In this document: positions 45,302 to 52,399 of the stretch, piece after piece
Numbering within the stretch: position 1 is the first letter of the stretch
How the letters are laid out: every line of letters begins with the position of its first letter
Assembly: GCA_963786445.1 (NCBI GenBank)
Contig: CAWAZU010000032.1
Span: 107,396-171,395, forward strand
Direction: 5' to 3'
Length of the DNA stretch: 64,000 nucleotides
Origin: JAFKFJ01 sp963786445
Lineage (GTDB): Bacteria > Pseudomonadota > Alphaproteobacteria > Acetobacterales > Acetobacteraceae
Notes under the pieces: model-generated
The model's input: only the letters and a program-made list of their open reading frames with translations
Told to the model about the DNA's origin: nothing
The model's database searches: none
Program-made: the position numbers and the translations under genes

Positions 45302-45995
45302 ATGGAACAGCCTTTTGAAAGTCATCCGCAGTTTGCCGGCATGTATGCCGGCGCGGTGTCGGAGCCGGAAACGCGCCAAATCATCGAAGGTGCCGATCTG
45401 GTCCTCGATCTGGGCGGCGTCAATTTGAACGACATCACCACAGCGGCCTATTCCGGCCAACTCGATCTGTCGCGGTTTGTTACCGTCGGCCTCGACGACG
45501 TCAGGATCGGAGACCAAGTCATCGCCAATGTCCGGCTTGAGGACGTTCTATCCGGGCTGGCCACGCTCAAACCATCATCGGCGCCATACAAGGGAAAACC
45601 GCAGGGGCTCGCGCCGGTAAACGGCAGCCCATCCGACAAGATCACGATGGCCGCGCTTTATCCGCGCTACGCGGCGTTTCTGCGCACCGGAGACACGGTC
45701 GTTCTCGAGACCGGTAGCTCAAGCCTCGGCGTGACACCAACGATCCTTCCGGACGGCGTGCGGGTGGAAGCGCAAGTTCTATGGGGATCGATCGGTTGGG
45801 CGACCCCGGCCGCCTTCGGTGTCGCGCTTGCCGACCCGAGCCGGCGCACAATTCTGATCACTGGCGAAGGCTCGCATCAACTGACTGCGAACGACGTCGG
45901 CGCCATGGGACGGTTTGGAGCAAACGTCATCGTCTTCGGTACTAAACAATAGCGGCTACCTCATCGAGCGGGCGCTGGAGGAAAATCCGAACCGT
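45302..45995 (+). pseudogene. Fragment of a thiamine-diphosphate keto-acid decarboxylase (pyruvate/indolepyruvate decarboxylase-like)
   Basis: The middle and TPP-binding domains of a decarboxylase are recognisable: MEQPFESHPQFAGMYAGAVS, IIEGADLVLDLGGVNLND, VVLETGSSSLGVTPTILPDG, VLWGSIGWATPAAFGVALAD and ILITGEGSHQLTANDVGAMG. After VIVFG one extra base near 45944 breaks the frame; the next frame reads LNNSGYLIERALEENPN, which is expected to bind TPP/Mg. Homology then ends near 45995. The N-terminal domain is absent, replaced by IS701 sequence. A decayed fragment, not a working enzyme. Confidence 0.75.
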
Positions 45996-46126
45996 TGCCG
46001 TTCGGGCGCTCGCCGCCCCACGCCAGCACGTCGCGCATAAGACGCGTTAGGGCTAGGCCGTCTCCCTCGCCCTGCGGCATCACCCATTCTGCGCGCCGTC
46101 GCTCTGATGCATGTGTCCACGGCACG

Positions 46127-46669
46127 TCAGACCGGCGCCAGCGGCCGTCGTGGCTCAACGGGCAACTCGGCACGGATCGGATCGCCCGGTCGCACCATGC
46201 CGCCGGCCAGGACAATGCCCATGACGCCCGCCTTGCGAATGAGCCTGCCCTGCTGGTCGCGCCCGAGCACGGCCGCCATCAGACCCGGCTGAAAATCGTC
46301 CAGCTGAGCGCAGGGATTGCGCAGGCCGGTAATCTCGATCGACGCCGTATCCCCTAAGTGCAACAGGGTGTGGGTCGGCAGTCCGAGCAGATCGATTTCA
46401 CGCGTGGTGACATTCTCGCCGATCTGCCCTGCTGATACCAAGAAGCCGGCGGTCAGAAGCTCATCAAACAGTTCGGCGTGGATCAGATGAACCTCGCGCA
46501 AATTTGGCTGATTCGGGTCGCGCGCAACTCTTGAACGATGCTTCACGGTCGCACCCATATGCGCATCATCCTCGACGCCAAGTCCGGGTAGGAGGCGAAT
46601 GCTGTCCTGCGTCGCTTTACTGAACGCGTGTGTTGCGCTGCGGGATACTGCGGCGATGACGCCACGCAT
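46127..46669 (-). CDS. MOSC domain protein
   Basis: A 180-residue MOSC (molybdenum cofactor sulfurase C-terminal) domain protein: GVIAAVSRSATHAFSK, REVHLIHAELFDEL, GQIGENVTTREIDLLGLP, and GLRNPCAQLDDF with the conserved Cys. GIVLAGGMVRPGD ends the domain. MOSC proteins bind or transfer sulfur for molybdenum cofactors. The ATG at 46669 gives the usual domain start; a longer reading frame back to 46768 is not needed. Location near narGHJI, a bis-MGD enzyme, fits a cofactor-related role. Confidence 0.88.
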   Translation of the reverse strand: MRGVIAAVSRSATHAFSKATQDSIRLLPGLGVEDDAHMGATVKHRSRVARDPNQPNLREVHLIHAELFDELLTAGFLVSAGQIGENVTTREIDLLGLPTHTLLHLGDTASIEITGLRNPCAQLDDFQPGLMAAVLGRDQQGRLIRKAGVMGIVLAGGMVRPGDPIRAELPVEPRRPLAPV

Positions 46670-46864
46670 TGGCTCACGTTCCTCTCTGTGCGTGCGTCGG
46701 AAGGAGCACGCGGCAGTACTCTCGCTGACGCCGAAGCGATAAAATCTGACAGCCTTTCGGCAAATCATGGCCCATCAAGCGGCCTCCAGTGCCTCATGTT
46801 TCGTCTGTCGCACCACGACCACTTTCTCCGCTGAACGGCAGAAGAAGTGATAACCGGACCCGCC

Positions 46865-47641
46865 TTAGGCCAGCACGTCGAGAAACGCGTCCGGCACGGT
46901 GACCCGCATGCCGCCGAGCACATCGACACCCCGACGCAGGAAAGCGTCTGGCAGCAGGCCGACTGTCGGGCCGACCACGACGACGCGAGCAGTGGGACGA
47001 CATAGCGCAAGCAGATGCTCAAGCGTGTTGTTCATCAGCGTTGTTCCCGTGATCAGCACGACATCGGCCGAAGGCGGCACCGCGTCGGCCTGATCGGCCG
47101 GGCGGAAATACGGCAGCTCATCCGGCTTCAGCGTCGCCGGATCCATTTCCAGCACGGTGAACTGCTGCCCTGCGCGCTTCAGCGATTTCAGGAACGGGAC
47201 AAAGGCACCCACGACGACCACGTTTTCTCCCGGCCGAATGCGGGCCGCGTCGTACGCGTCGATGCCGATGCGGAGTTCGATGCCGTGCGGCGCATGCCGC
47301 GTCCAGTACATGTCGGCCAGGGCGTTCATGGTCGCAACGACCACGGCCCGGCGAATGCCACCGGCGGCCTCGATCTCGCGGAGCAAGTCGCGGACCGGCC
47401 GACCGCGCAGCTTGCCGGGAAACGGCATGGCCGTGGCCGAACTCGGGCAACAGACCGCCTCAGGGATCGACCGCAGCGGCGTCGCGCACGCCCCGGCCAC
47501 GCCGGTGTCAAGCTTCACCCCGGTAAAAAACAAACCGATCGTAGCGCGTTCGACGCTGATGTGGTCGAGGTCATCCGCGAGGATTTCCCGGATGTCGCCG
47601 ATAATGTCTCCCAGTATTGTCGTGTGATGCATGGCAGCCAC
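46865..47641 (-). CDS. DUF364/DUF4213 (Rossmann-like, heavy-metal chelation) protein, ended by a premature stop
   Basis: As sequenced, a 258-residue protein with an N-terminal DUF4213-like region and a C-terminal Rossmann-like DUF364 domain (NVVVVGAFVPFLKSL, VLITGTTLMNNTLEHLLAL, VVVVGPTVGLLPDAF). It ends ...FLDVLA at TAA (46865-46867). Immediately beyond, in the same frame, the sequence continues GGSGYHFFCRSAEKVVVV to a stop at 46775, which is the normal C-terminal motif of the family. A single change (GAA to TAA) would explain it. The role of the family is unknown, probably metal or cofactor related. Confidence 0.82.
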   Translation of the reverse strand: MAAMHHTTILGDIIGDIREILADDLDHISVERATIGLFFTGVKLDTGVAGACATPLRSIPEAVCCPSSATAMPFPGKLRGRPVRDLLREIEAAGGIRRAVVVATMNALADMYWTRHAPHGIELRIGIDAYDAARIRPGENVVVVGAFVPFLKSLKRAGQQFTVLEMDPATLKPDELPYFRPADQADAVPPSADVVLITGTTLMNNTLEHLLALCRPTARVVVVGPTVGLLPDAFLRRGVDVLGGMRVTVPDAFLDVLA

Positions 47642-47665
47642 TCTCTCTACGCCAAACTCGATGGT

Positions 47666-47708
47666 CGGCTCCTAGACCTTGGCGTTCGCTGGGTTTCTGT
47701 AGGAGCCG
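47666..47708. promoter_or_regulatory. Inverted repeat in the leader of the DUF364 gene
   Basis: CGGCTCCTA (47666-47674) and TAGGAGCCG (47700-47708) form a perfect 9-base-pair stem over a 25-base loop. It lies between the end of the DUF2249 operon (47817) and the DUF364 start (47641). Further small stems (GGCGCC/GGCGCT and CCGGG/CCCGG types) occur at 47750-47800. It could terminate the upstream operon or form a structured leader. Confidence 0.35.
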
Positions 47709-47816
47709 CATATGCTCACTGGCCCTGCGTCCGCGCTGAACGATGCGTGCCCGGGGGTCGAAACCCGGAGCGCCGAGATGGCGCCCCTGGCTACGATTCA
47801 CCCCCGATGCGATGCC

Positions 47817-48071
47817 CTATCCGGCGGCGGCGTGCTTCGCCGTCGGGCGTCCGATCTCCACCCGCCAGACCTCCGGCCCCTGCTCCAGATATCGCCATGA
47901 GAACTGACCGTGATACTCGGCGTCGAACTGGTAGTACAGCGGCTTCGGATCGTGGTCATTCACGAGTTCGAACTTTTCGCCTGCCGCGAGCCCGTCATAG
48001 GTCGTGAAGATACGCCGGTGCCGTTCGGCGGGAACCAGCGTGCGCACGTCCAGGACGCGGGAGTCAGCCAT
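47817..48071 (-). CDS. DUF2249 domain protein
   Basis: An 84-residue protein consisting of one DUF2249 domain: SRVLDVRTLVPAERHRRIFT, FELVNDHDPKPLYYQFD, and WRYLEQGPEVWRVEIGR. DUF2249 is a small SirA-like fold found near denitrification and nitric-oxide-response genes. The ATG at 48071 has AAGGAGA upstream and lies inside the end of the preceding small gene. Last gene of the overlapping operon that starts at 50519. Confidence 0.88.
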   Translation of the reverse strand: MADSRVLDVRTLVPAERHRRIFTTYDGLAAGEKFELVNDHDPKPLYYQFDAEYHGQFSWRYLEQGPEVWRVEIGRPTAKHAAAG

Positions 48072-48306
48072 GGTCTGTGTCTCCTTGGTTGGATGGAACG
48101 GAAGCACCCTGACCGCTCAGGGAATGCAACACCGCGGTCAGCCGTTCTGCCTCCCGGGTGCTGGAGTGTCGAAGCAACGACCACGCGCGTGCGGCGATGC
48201 GACAAGCCTCGCCGGCTCCACCGGCCCGCGCGAGCGCGAGCAGCGCCACCACCAACAGCCGATTGAGGCTGCCAACCTGATCCTCGGTGGGGTCGGGCAC
48301 GATCAT
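48064..48306 (-). CDS. Small hypothetical helical protein in the DUF2249/DUF59 operon
   Basis: An 80-residue protein beginning MIVPDPTEDQVGSLNRLLVV. Its ATG overlaps the stop of the DUF59-type gene (ATGA), and its end overlaps the following DUF2249 gene by eight bases. It is alpha-helical in appearance (RLLVVALLALARAGGAGEAC, then a Cys and Arg-rich helix with AWSLLRHSSTREAERL). The coupled position strongly supports translation. No family known to me; possibly an accessory of the neighbouring redox proteins. Confidence 0.7.
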   Translation of the reverse strand: MIVPDPTEDQVGSLNRLLVVALLALARAGGAGEACRIAARAWSLLRHSSTREAERLTAVLHSLSGQGASVPSNQGDTDHG

Positions 48307-48641
48307 TCCGTATCTTCGCGGATACGGAAATGCGCCTTTGCCAACGGTGACATCAGGCGTGGGGACCAGGGTGGTTCCCACACGACCGTCACGAACACGC
48401 CGGCGACGCCAGCGACATCCGCGAGCCGCCGTTCGACACCGGTGACGATGTAGTCCTGCGCCGGACAGCCGGGCGTCGTCATCGTCATGCTCACATCGAC
48501 GATGCCATCCTTGATGCCGATGTCGTAGACGAGGCCAAGATCGACGATGTTGAACCCGAGTTCCGGGTCGATCACGTCATGCAGCGCATCGCGCACGCTC
48601 TCGGCAGTCGGAGGCGACGCCACCTCGTTCATCGGGGTCAC
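48303..48641 (-). CDS. DUF59/MIP18-type metal-sulfur cluster assembly protein
   Basis: A 112-residue protein with the family hallmarks: VRDALHDVIDPELGFNIVDL, GLVYDIGIKDGIVDVSMTMT, and TTPGCPAQDYI with the conserved Cys. Such proteins (PaaD, SufT, MIP18 type) help deliver iron-sulfur clusters. The ATG overlaps the end of the double-DUF2249 gene and the stop overlaps the 80-residue gene. In this setting it may help repair or build clusters damaged by nitric oxide. Confidence 0.9.
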   Translation of the reverse strand: MTPMNEVASPPTAESVRDALHDVIDPELGFNIVDLGLVYDIGIKDGIVDVSMTMTTPGCPAQDYIVTGVERRLADVAGVAGVFVTVVWEPPWSPRLMSPLAKAHFRIREDTE

Positions 48642-49165
48642 CTTCCTCGGCGGATCAGCAGCCGCACGCCGTCCGCCTCGCGGCGCACGTCGATTGCCGC
48701 GCCACGGGCTTCGATCTCGGGATAAAGAAGCAGTGGCTCGCGGTCGTTCCAGGCCTCGATCACCTCGCCGGGTTCCAGATGTTCAAGCGTCGAGAGGATA
48801 CGCACCATCGGTTCGGGCGGCTGCAGGCCGCGGTTATCCAGCACCTGACATGGTTTGGGCCAACCGGCGCCGGTGCCGGCGTGGCTTGCCACAGGGGATC
48901 GCGGCTTGCGCGGCGACTCGGCCGACGCGACGGCATCAGGCGAGAACAAGACTTCCCAGTCGCCCTCGGCGTGCCGCAACGCGCGATGCGCGAAGCCCTT
49001 GCGGCCGAGCACGGCATACAGCGGGACCGGCTCGAACGTGGCCAGCAGCCGCAGCGCCTGACCAGGTTCGAGGCTCGCCACTGCTTGCATGATCTGCGCG
49101 AACGGCTCGCCGCCGGCGCGCAAGGTGGGACGCACGTCAAGCGTGAGCGGAGCGGCTTGTGTCAT
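48638..49165 (-). CDS. Protein with two DUF2249 domains
   Basis: A 175-residue protein with an N-terminal DUF2249 domain (LTLDVRPTLRAGGEPFAQIM, LLATFEPVPLYAVLGRKGF) and a second one at about residues 110-170 (VLDNRGLQPPEPMVRILSTL, VIEAWNDREPLLLYPEIEAR). The ATG at 49165 has AAAGGAGT upstream and lies 29 bases inside the end of the membrane-protein gene. Probably binds a small molecule or partner protein in the nitrosative-response operon; no catalytic residues are evident. Confidence 0.85.
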   Translation of the reverse strand: MTQAAPLTLDVRPTLRAGGEPFAQIMQAVASLEPGQALRLLATFEPVPLYAVLGRKGFAHRALRHAEGDWEVLFSPDAVASAESPRKPRSPVASHAGTGAGWPKPCQVLDNRGLQPPEPMVRILSTLEHLEPGEVIEAWNDREPLLLYPEIEARGAAIDVRREADGVRLLIRRGR

Positions 49166-50519
49166 CAGCGGACTCCTTTCGAGCCAGGGAGGGCGAAGCA
49201 ACGGGACGCGATTCGGCCGCGGCCTCATGCGCATACGTCGCGCGCCACGCACGCGCGTATTCCCGCGCCAGCAGCAGGACCGCGAGCAGGGCAAGCGCGA
49301 GCGCACCACGCACCACGTCGGCCAGGCCGAATGCCGCGGCACCGGCCGCAAGCACGACCGCGGCGAAATAGAGAACGAAGAACCCGACCGAACCCGGCTC
49401 GTTCACCAGATCCTGCACCCGTGGCACAGGACCGCGGCCGAGCCGGCCACCGTAACGGGACAGCCAGGAGAGGAACGCCATGATCTTGTAGAGCTGGGTC
49501 AGCCCGAGCCCGCTCAGCCACCCGAGCAGCACCAGCAGCACGAGGCTTGGCGCGAGGTCGGCGAAGCGCCCTGCGGCCGTCGCGCCGATGGCGAGCAGCG
49601 TGGCGAGGCCGAGGGCGACGAAGGCCCCGATCGCTGCGCGATTGTGCAGCTCGATTTGCCGGCGCCGCCGACTACGGTATAGGCGCACGACATCGGCAAG
49701 GTAGAGCGCCACGGCGAGCACGATGGCCAGCCGTCCGGCCTGCTCGACACCCATGATCCACCCGGCGGGGGAGACGGTGGTCGCGAGACCGGCCACAAAC
49801 GCGGCGAGAAATCCTGCAGAACCAATCCACAGGATTGTTGCGCCAAGCGTACCCCGTTCATGCGGGGCGAGCATGAACATCGGGAGCAGCTCATAAGATA
49901 CGCCGATCGCGGTCAGCGTAAACCATCCGCCGAGCCCGGCCAGCGCATGGTCGGATACGCCATCGGCCAGCAGCGGCGCCAGCGCCGACGCGGTGGTCGG
50001 AACCGTCAGAGCCAGCGCCAGCGCCAGCCCTAGCAGGACGGTCAGCAGCAGGAATCCAAGACCGGCCATGACGAATCGCGCGCTCAACGGCATCGGCCGC
50101 TTCGCTACCAGCGGCACCAGCAGAGTCGCGCAGCCGACGAGCAGCGCAGCGATCACGAGCGCTCCGCCAGCCGGCAGCAGAACCTCCGCCCACATGGCGC
50201 GGCCGAGCGCGCTGAAACCGCCAACCATGAGCGCGAGACCAGATTCAATACCGATCAGCGTCATCAACGGCGGCGCCTGACTGGACAGCTTGCGGCTGGT
50301 GATGACCGGGACGAACTGGAACAGCGCACCGAACATCAACAGCGTGAGCCAGCCGACGGTGAGGAGATGCACCATCGCCAAGGTCAGCGGCGCACCCACC
50401 GGCGCCGCAGGCCAGGCGAGGCCGAGCACCGCGAGCAGCAAACCCAAGCAGAGATTGATCAGCGCGCAGGCGAACATCACCGGCGTCCAGCGCGACAGGC
50501 GATCGCTGCTGGTGTTCAT
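49137..50519 (-). CDS. Large polytopic membrane protein, heme-copper oxidase subunit I/NnrS-like
   Basis: A 460-residue integral membrane protein with about twelve hydrophobic segments. Histidines in membrane segments (MVHLLTVGWLTLLMFGALFQ near residue 50, and a further His near residue 185) recall heme-binding membrane proteins such as NnrS or oxidase subunit I-like proteins of nitric-oxide clusters. The first gene of the operon 50519 to 47817, with a near-consensus promoter at 50661-50689. Start at ATG 50519; a GTG nine codons earlier is possible. The exact function is uncertain. Confidence 0.75.
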   Translation of the reverse strand: MNTSSDRLSRWTPVMFACALINLCLGLLLAVLGLAWPAAPVGAPLTLAMVHLLTVGWLTLLMFGALFQFVPVITSRKLSSQAPPLMTLIGIESGLALMVGGFSALGRAMWAEVLLPAGGALVIAALLVGCATLLVPLVAKRPMPLSARFVMAGLGFLLLTVLLGLALALALTVPTTASALAPLLADGVSDHALAGLGGWFTLTAIGVSYELLPMFMLAPHERGTLGATILWIGSAGFLAAFVAGLATTVSPAGWIMGVEQAGRLAIVLAVALYLADVVRLYRSRRRRQIELHNRAAIGAFVALGLATLLAIGATAAGRFADLAPSLVLLVLLGWLSGLGLTQLYKIMAFLSWLSRYGGRLGRGPVPRVQDLVNEPGSVGFFVLYFAAVVLAAGAAAFGLADVVRGALALALLAVLLLAREYARAWRATYAHEAAAESRPVASPSLARKESADDTSRSAHA

Positions 50520-50653
50520 ATGAAAGCCCCATGGATGGTCGGCCACATTGCTTCATGCCGGGCCGCGTCCGCTATCCCGGGAAAGCCAGCCCGCCGGCGG
50601 CCTTGGAGAGCGACCGCGACGGCGTCCGAGGCTGATGAGATAACTGACATCAC

Positions 50654-50665
50654 AAATACCTATTT
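50654..50665. promoter_or_regulatory. Palindrome overlapping the -10 box, candidate Rrf2/NsrR operator
   Basis: AAATACCTATTT is a 12-base inverted repeat (AAATA/TATTT with a 2-base spacer) that overlaps the -10 box of the minus-strand promoter at 50661-50689. An Rrf2-type regulator is encoded divergently at 51079. AT-rich dyads are typical of Rrf2-family operators, so repression by that protein is proposed. Confidence 0.45.
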
Positions 50666-50689
50666 AAGCCCCTGCCCTCCGATTGGCAA
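50661..50689 (-). promoter_or_regulatory. Sigma-70-type promoter of the membrane-protein/DUF2249 operon
   Basis: On the minus strand TTGCCA is followed by 17 bases and TAAATA, a near-ideal arrangement. It lies 140 bases upstream of the ATG at 50519, within the 391-base divergent region 50520-50910 that shows no other gene. Confidence 0.6.
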
Positions 50690-50850
50690 GTGCCACTCGG
50701 CAGCGCGGGCGCAGGGTCAGGCAGCCCCTGTGTGCCCACGCGGTCAGGCCGGCAGCCGCATCGTAGAGATGTTGCGCGACGGCGATGCGGACGAGGCCGC
50801 TCCGGTCGGCCTCCACTCGGCCGCGGGCCTCTAAAGTGTCATTGTGGATA

Positions 50851-50878
50851 TTGCTTTTAATCCGCGTCACACCATAAT
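50851..50878 (+). promoter_or_regulatory. Candidate promoter for the small membrane protein/Rrf2/cupin genes
   Basis: TTGCTT, 16 bases, CATAAT, ending 32 bases before the ATG at 50911. The -10 box is good, the -35 box weak. The surrounding sequence is noticeably AT-rich. Confidence 0.4.
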
Positions 50879-50910
50879 CAGGAGTCGACACTCCGCTTCA
50901 GGGACACGCC

Positions 50911-51075
50911 ATGATGGGAAACGTGCTTCTGCGCACCTTTTTCTTTCCGGGGGAATTAGTCTGCACCGCCCTCGGGGTGACCGAACCCGAGGGGCGAATG
51001 ATGCTGCGCTCTTTGGTGGACATCCTGGTCTGGAACGCGGTCGTGCTCCTCGTGGCCGTTCTGGTGTTCGGCTGA
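50911..51075 (+). CDS. 54-residue small membrane protein upstream of the Rrf2 gene
   Basis: Reads MMGNVLLRTFFFPGELVCTA, then LGVTEPEGRMMLRSLVDILV and WNAVVLLVAVLVFG. The first half has a short hydrophobic stretch and one Cys, and the second a clear single transmembrane helix at the C-terminus. It ends three bases before the Rrf2 ATG, so it is likely translated together with the regulator. No family known to me; its fixed position suggests a role in the nitrosative or redox response. Confidence 0.65.
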   Translation: MMGNVLLRTFFFPGELVCTALGVTEPEGRMMLRSLVDILVWNAVVLLVAVLVFG

Positions 51076-51078
51076 GCG

Positions 51079-51649
51079 ATGCGCTTGACCACCTATACGG
51101 ACTACAGCTTGCGGGTACTCATGTTCCTCGCGCTGCATCCCGGGCGGACGGTGACCGTGGCGGAAATTGCCGCTGCCTACGGGGTTTCCGCGGCACATCT
51201 GAACAAAGTCGTCCAGAGCTTGGCGCTTGCCGGTGAGATCGAGACGCTGCGCGGACGCAACGGCGGCATCCGCCTCGCCAAGCCCCTTGAGTTCGATCAA
51301 CCTCGCTGCCGTGGTCCGCCGCACCGAGCCGGATATGGATCTCGCCCCGTGCTTCGCCGGCAGCGGCGCCTGTGTGCTCGGCAAGTGCTGCCTTTTGCAA
51401 GGAGCACTGCGGCGGGCAGGCCAGGCCTTCCTGGCAGAACTGGGGCGCTCCACGCTGGCTGACCTGGTCGGCCCCGGCGGGCCAACGGCGGGTCTCTTCC
51501 CGCTCGGGCAGGCGGCGGAGCAACCTCCGCCCCGCCGTCGCCGGTTGCCTATCGCGCAACGCCATGCCGATTCTGCTGCGCGGTCGCGGGCTAAGACACG
51601 AGGGGCGATGCGCCGGGCAGAGCCTGATGACCGAACGGACGAAGGATGA
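51079..51649 (+). CDS. Rrf2 family transcriptional regulator (NsrR-like), interrupted by a +1 frameshift
   Basis: Residues 1-69 form the Rrf2 winged helix (MRLTTYTDYSLRVLMFLALH, VAEIAAAYGVSAAHLNKVVQ, LRGRNGGIRLAKP). The rest continues in the next frame (SSINLAAVVRRTEPDMDLAP), and one extra T at 51287-51288 explains the break. Three cysteines, in PCFAGSGACVLGKCCLLQGA, sit where NsrR binds its iron-sulfur cluster, so nitric-oxide sensing is likely. It is divergent from the membrane-protein/DUF2249 operon, its probable target. Confidence 0.85.
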
Positions 51650-51652
51650 ACA

Positions 51653-52079
51653 ATGGATCAGCCATTACATGAACCACCGACGGCACCCACACCGGACGGG
51701 AAGACGCGGGTTGTCGCGCAGACGTCGAGGTTTGCGCGTTGTCGAGTATGTGCTGCAACCCCGTGAGACGCTGCCGTGGCACCATCATTCCGAGGTCACC
51801 GACCGTTTCTACTGCCTCGAAGGGCTGGTCGGCGTTGATCTCCGCACGCCGGCACAGAACCTGCTCCTGCATCCCGGCGAAAGCTGCACGGTGGCACCGG
51901 GGATCGTGCATCGTTCAGGCAATGCAGCGGCCGGCATCAGCCGTTATCTGCTGGTACAAGGCGTAGGCCGCTACGATTTCGTCACCGCCGACTGTGAAGC
52001 GGCAGCGCGGACGAGATATCGGCGTTCGTCTACGCCGCGCCAACTGCCCATCCGCCAATCGCCCCGAGACCCCGCCTGA
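51653..52079 (+). CDS. Cupin domain protein, interrupted by a +1 frameshift
   Basis: The ATG at 51653 (with GAAGGATG upstream) reads MDQPLHEPPTAPTPDGKTRV up to QTS. The next frame continues GLRVVEYVLQPRETLPWHHH, and one extra base near 51727 separates the two. The restored 141-residue protein is a single cupin: metal ligands in WHHHSEVTDRFYCLEG and a second motif around LHPGESCTVAPGIVHRSGN. It follows the Rrf2 gene by three bases, so it is probably co-transcribed. Substrate unknown. Confidence 0.82.
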
Positions 52080-52399
52080 CATCTTGCCGAATTCCGTACG
52101 CATGCGCCATGTTTGCTGGGCGAAGTTCCTTCGGCACCGTCACGGGCGAGGTCACCGATCCGTGCCACGTCGCCAGGATCAGCACTGCGGTAGGTTCTGC
52201 CGTCCGGCTGCTGATCATGGTCAGGTCAAACGTTCTGCAACCAGGTTGGACCTGTATCCGTTGCCACCGGTCCCAAGTGTCTGCTTGATCGTCGCCGCGG
52301 CCGTCGCGGGTCTCATCAACGAAATGACCGCCGCGCACCCGGTTTTGACCGATTGCAGAAGGCGCGGTCTTTGCGCCACCTCCACTTGCGCCACGACGA
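52080..52399. other. 320-base region without a recognisable gene
   Basis: Between the cupin gene and the stop of the SdhB-type gene. Open frames exist on both strands but resemble no family I know and lack good starts. No strong hairpin or repeat is seen. Confidence 0.5.

Noticed and set aside
45961..46215. An 84-codon minus-strand frame between the decarboxylase remnant and the MOSC gene
   Set aside because: It overlaps the MOSC gene end, has no recognisable motif, and its start has no ribosome-binding site; it may be debris from a lost gene.
46865..46867. Recoding (selenocysteine or pyrrolysine) at the in-frame stop of the DUF364 gene
   Set aside because: The codon is TAA, which is not used for either, and the expected residue there is an ordinary amino acid.
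47745..47800. A T-arm-like segment (GGGGGTCGAAACCC) suggesting a tRNA
   Set aside because: No acceptor stem, anticodon arm or D-arm can be folded around it.
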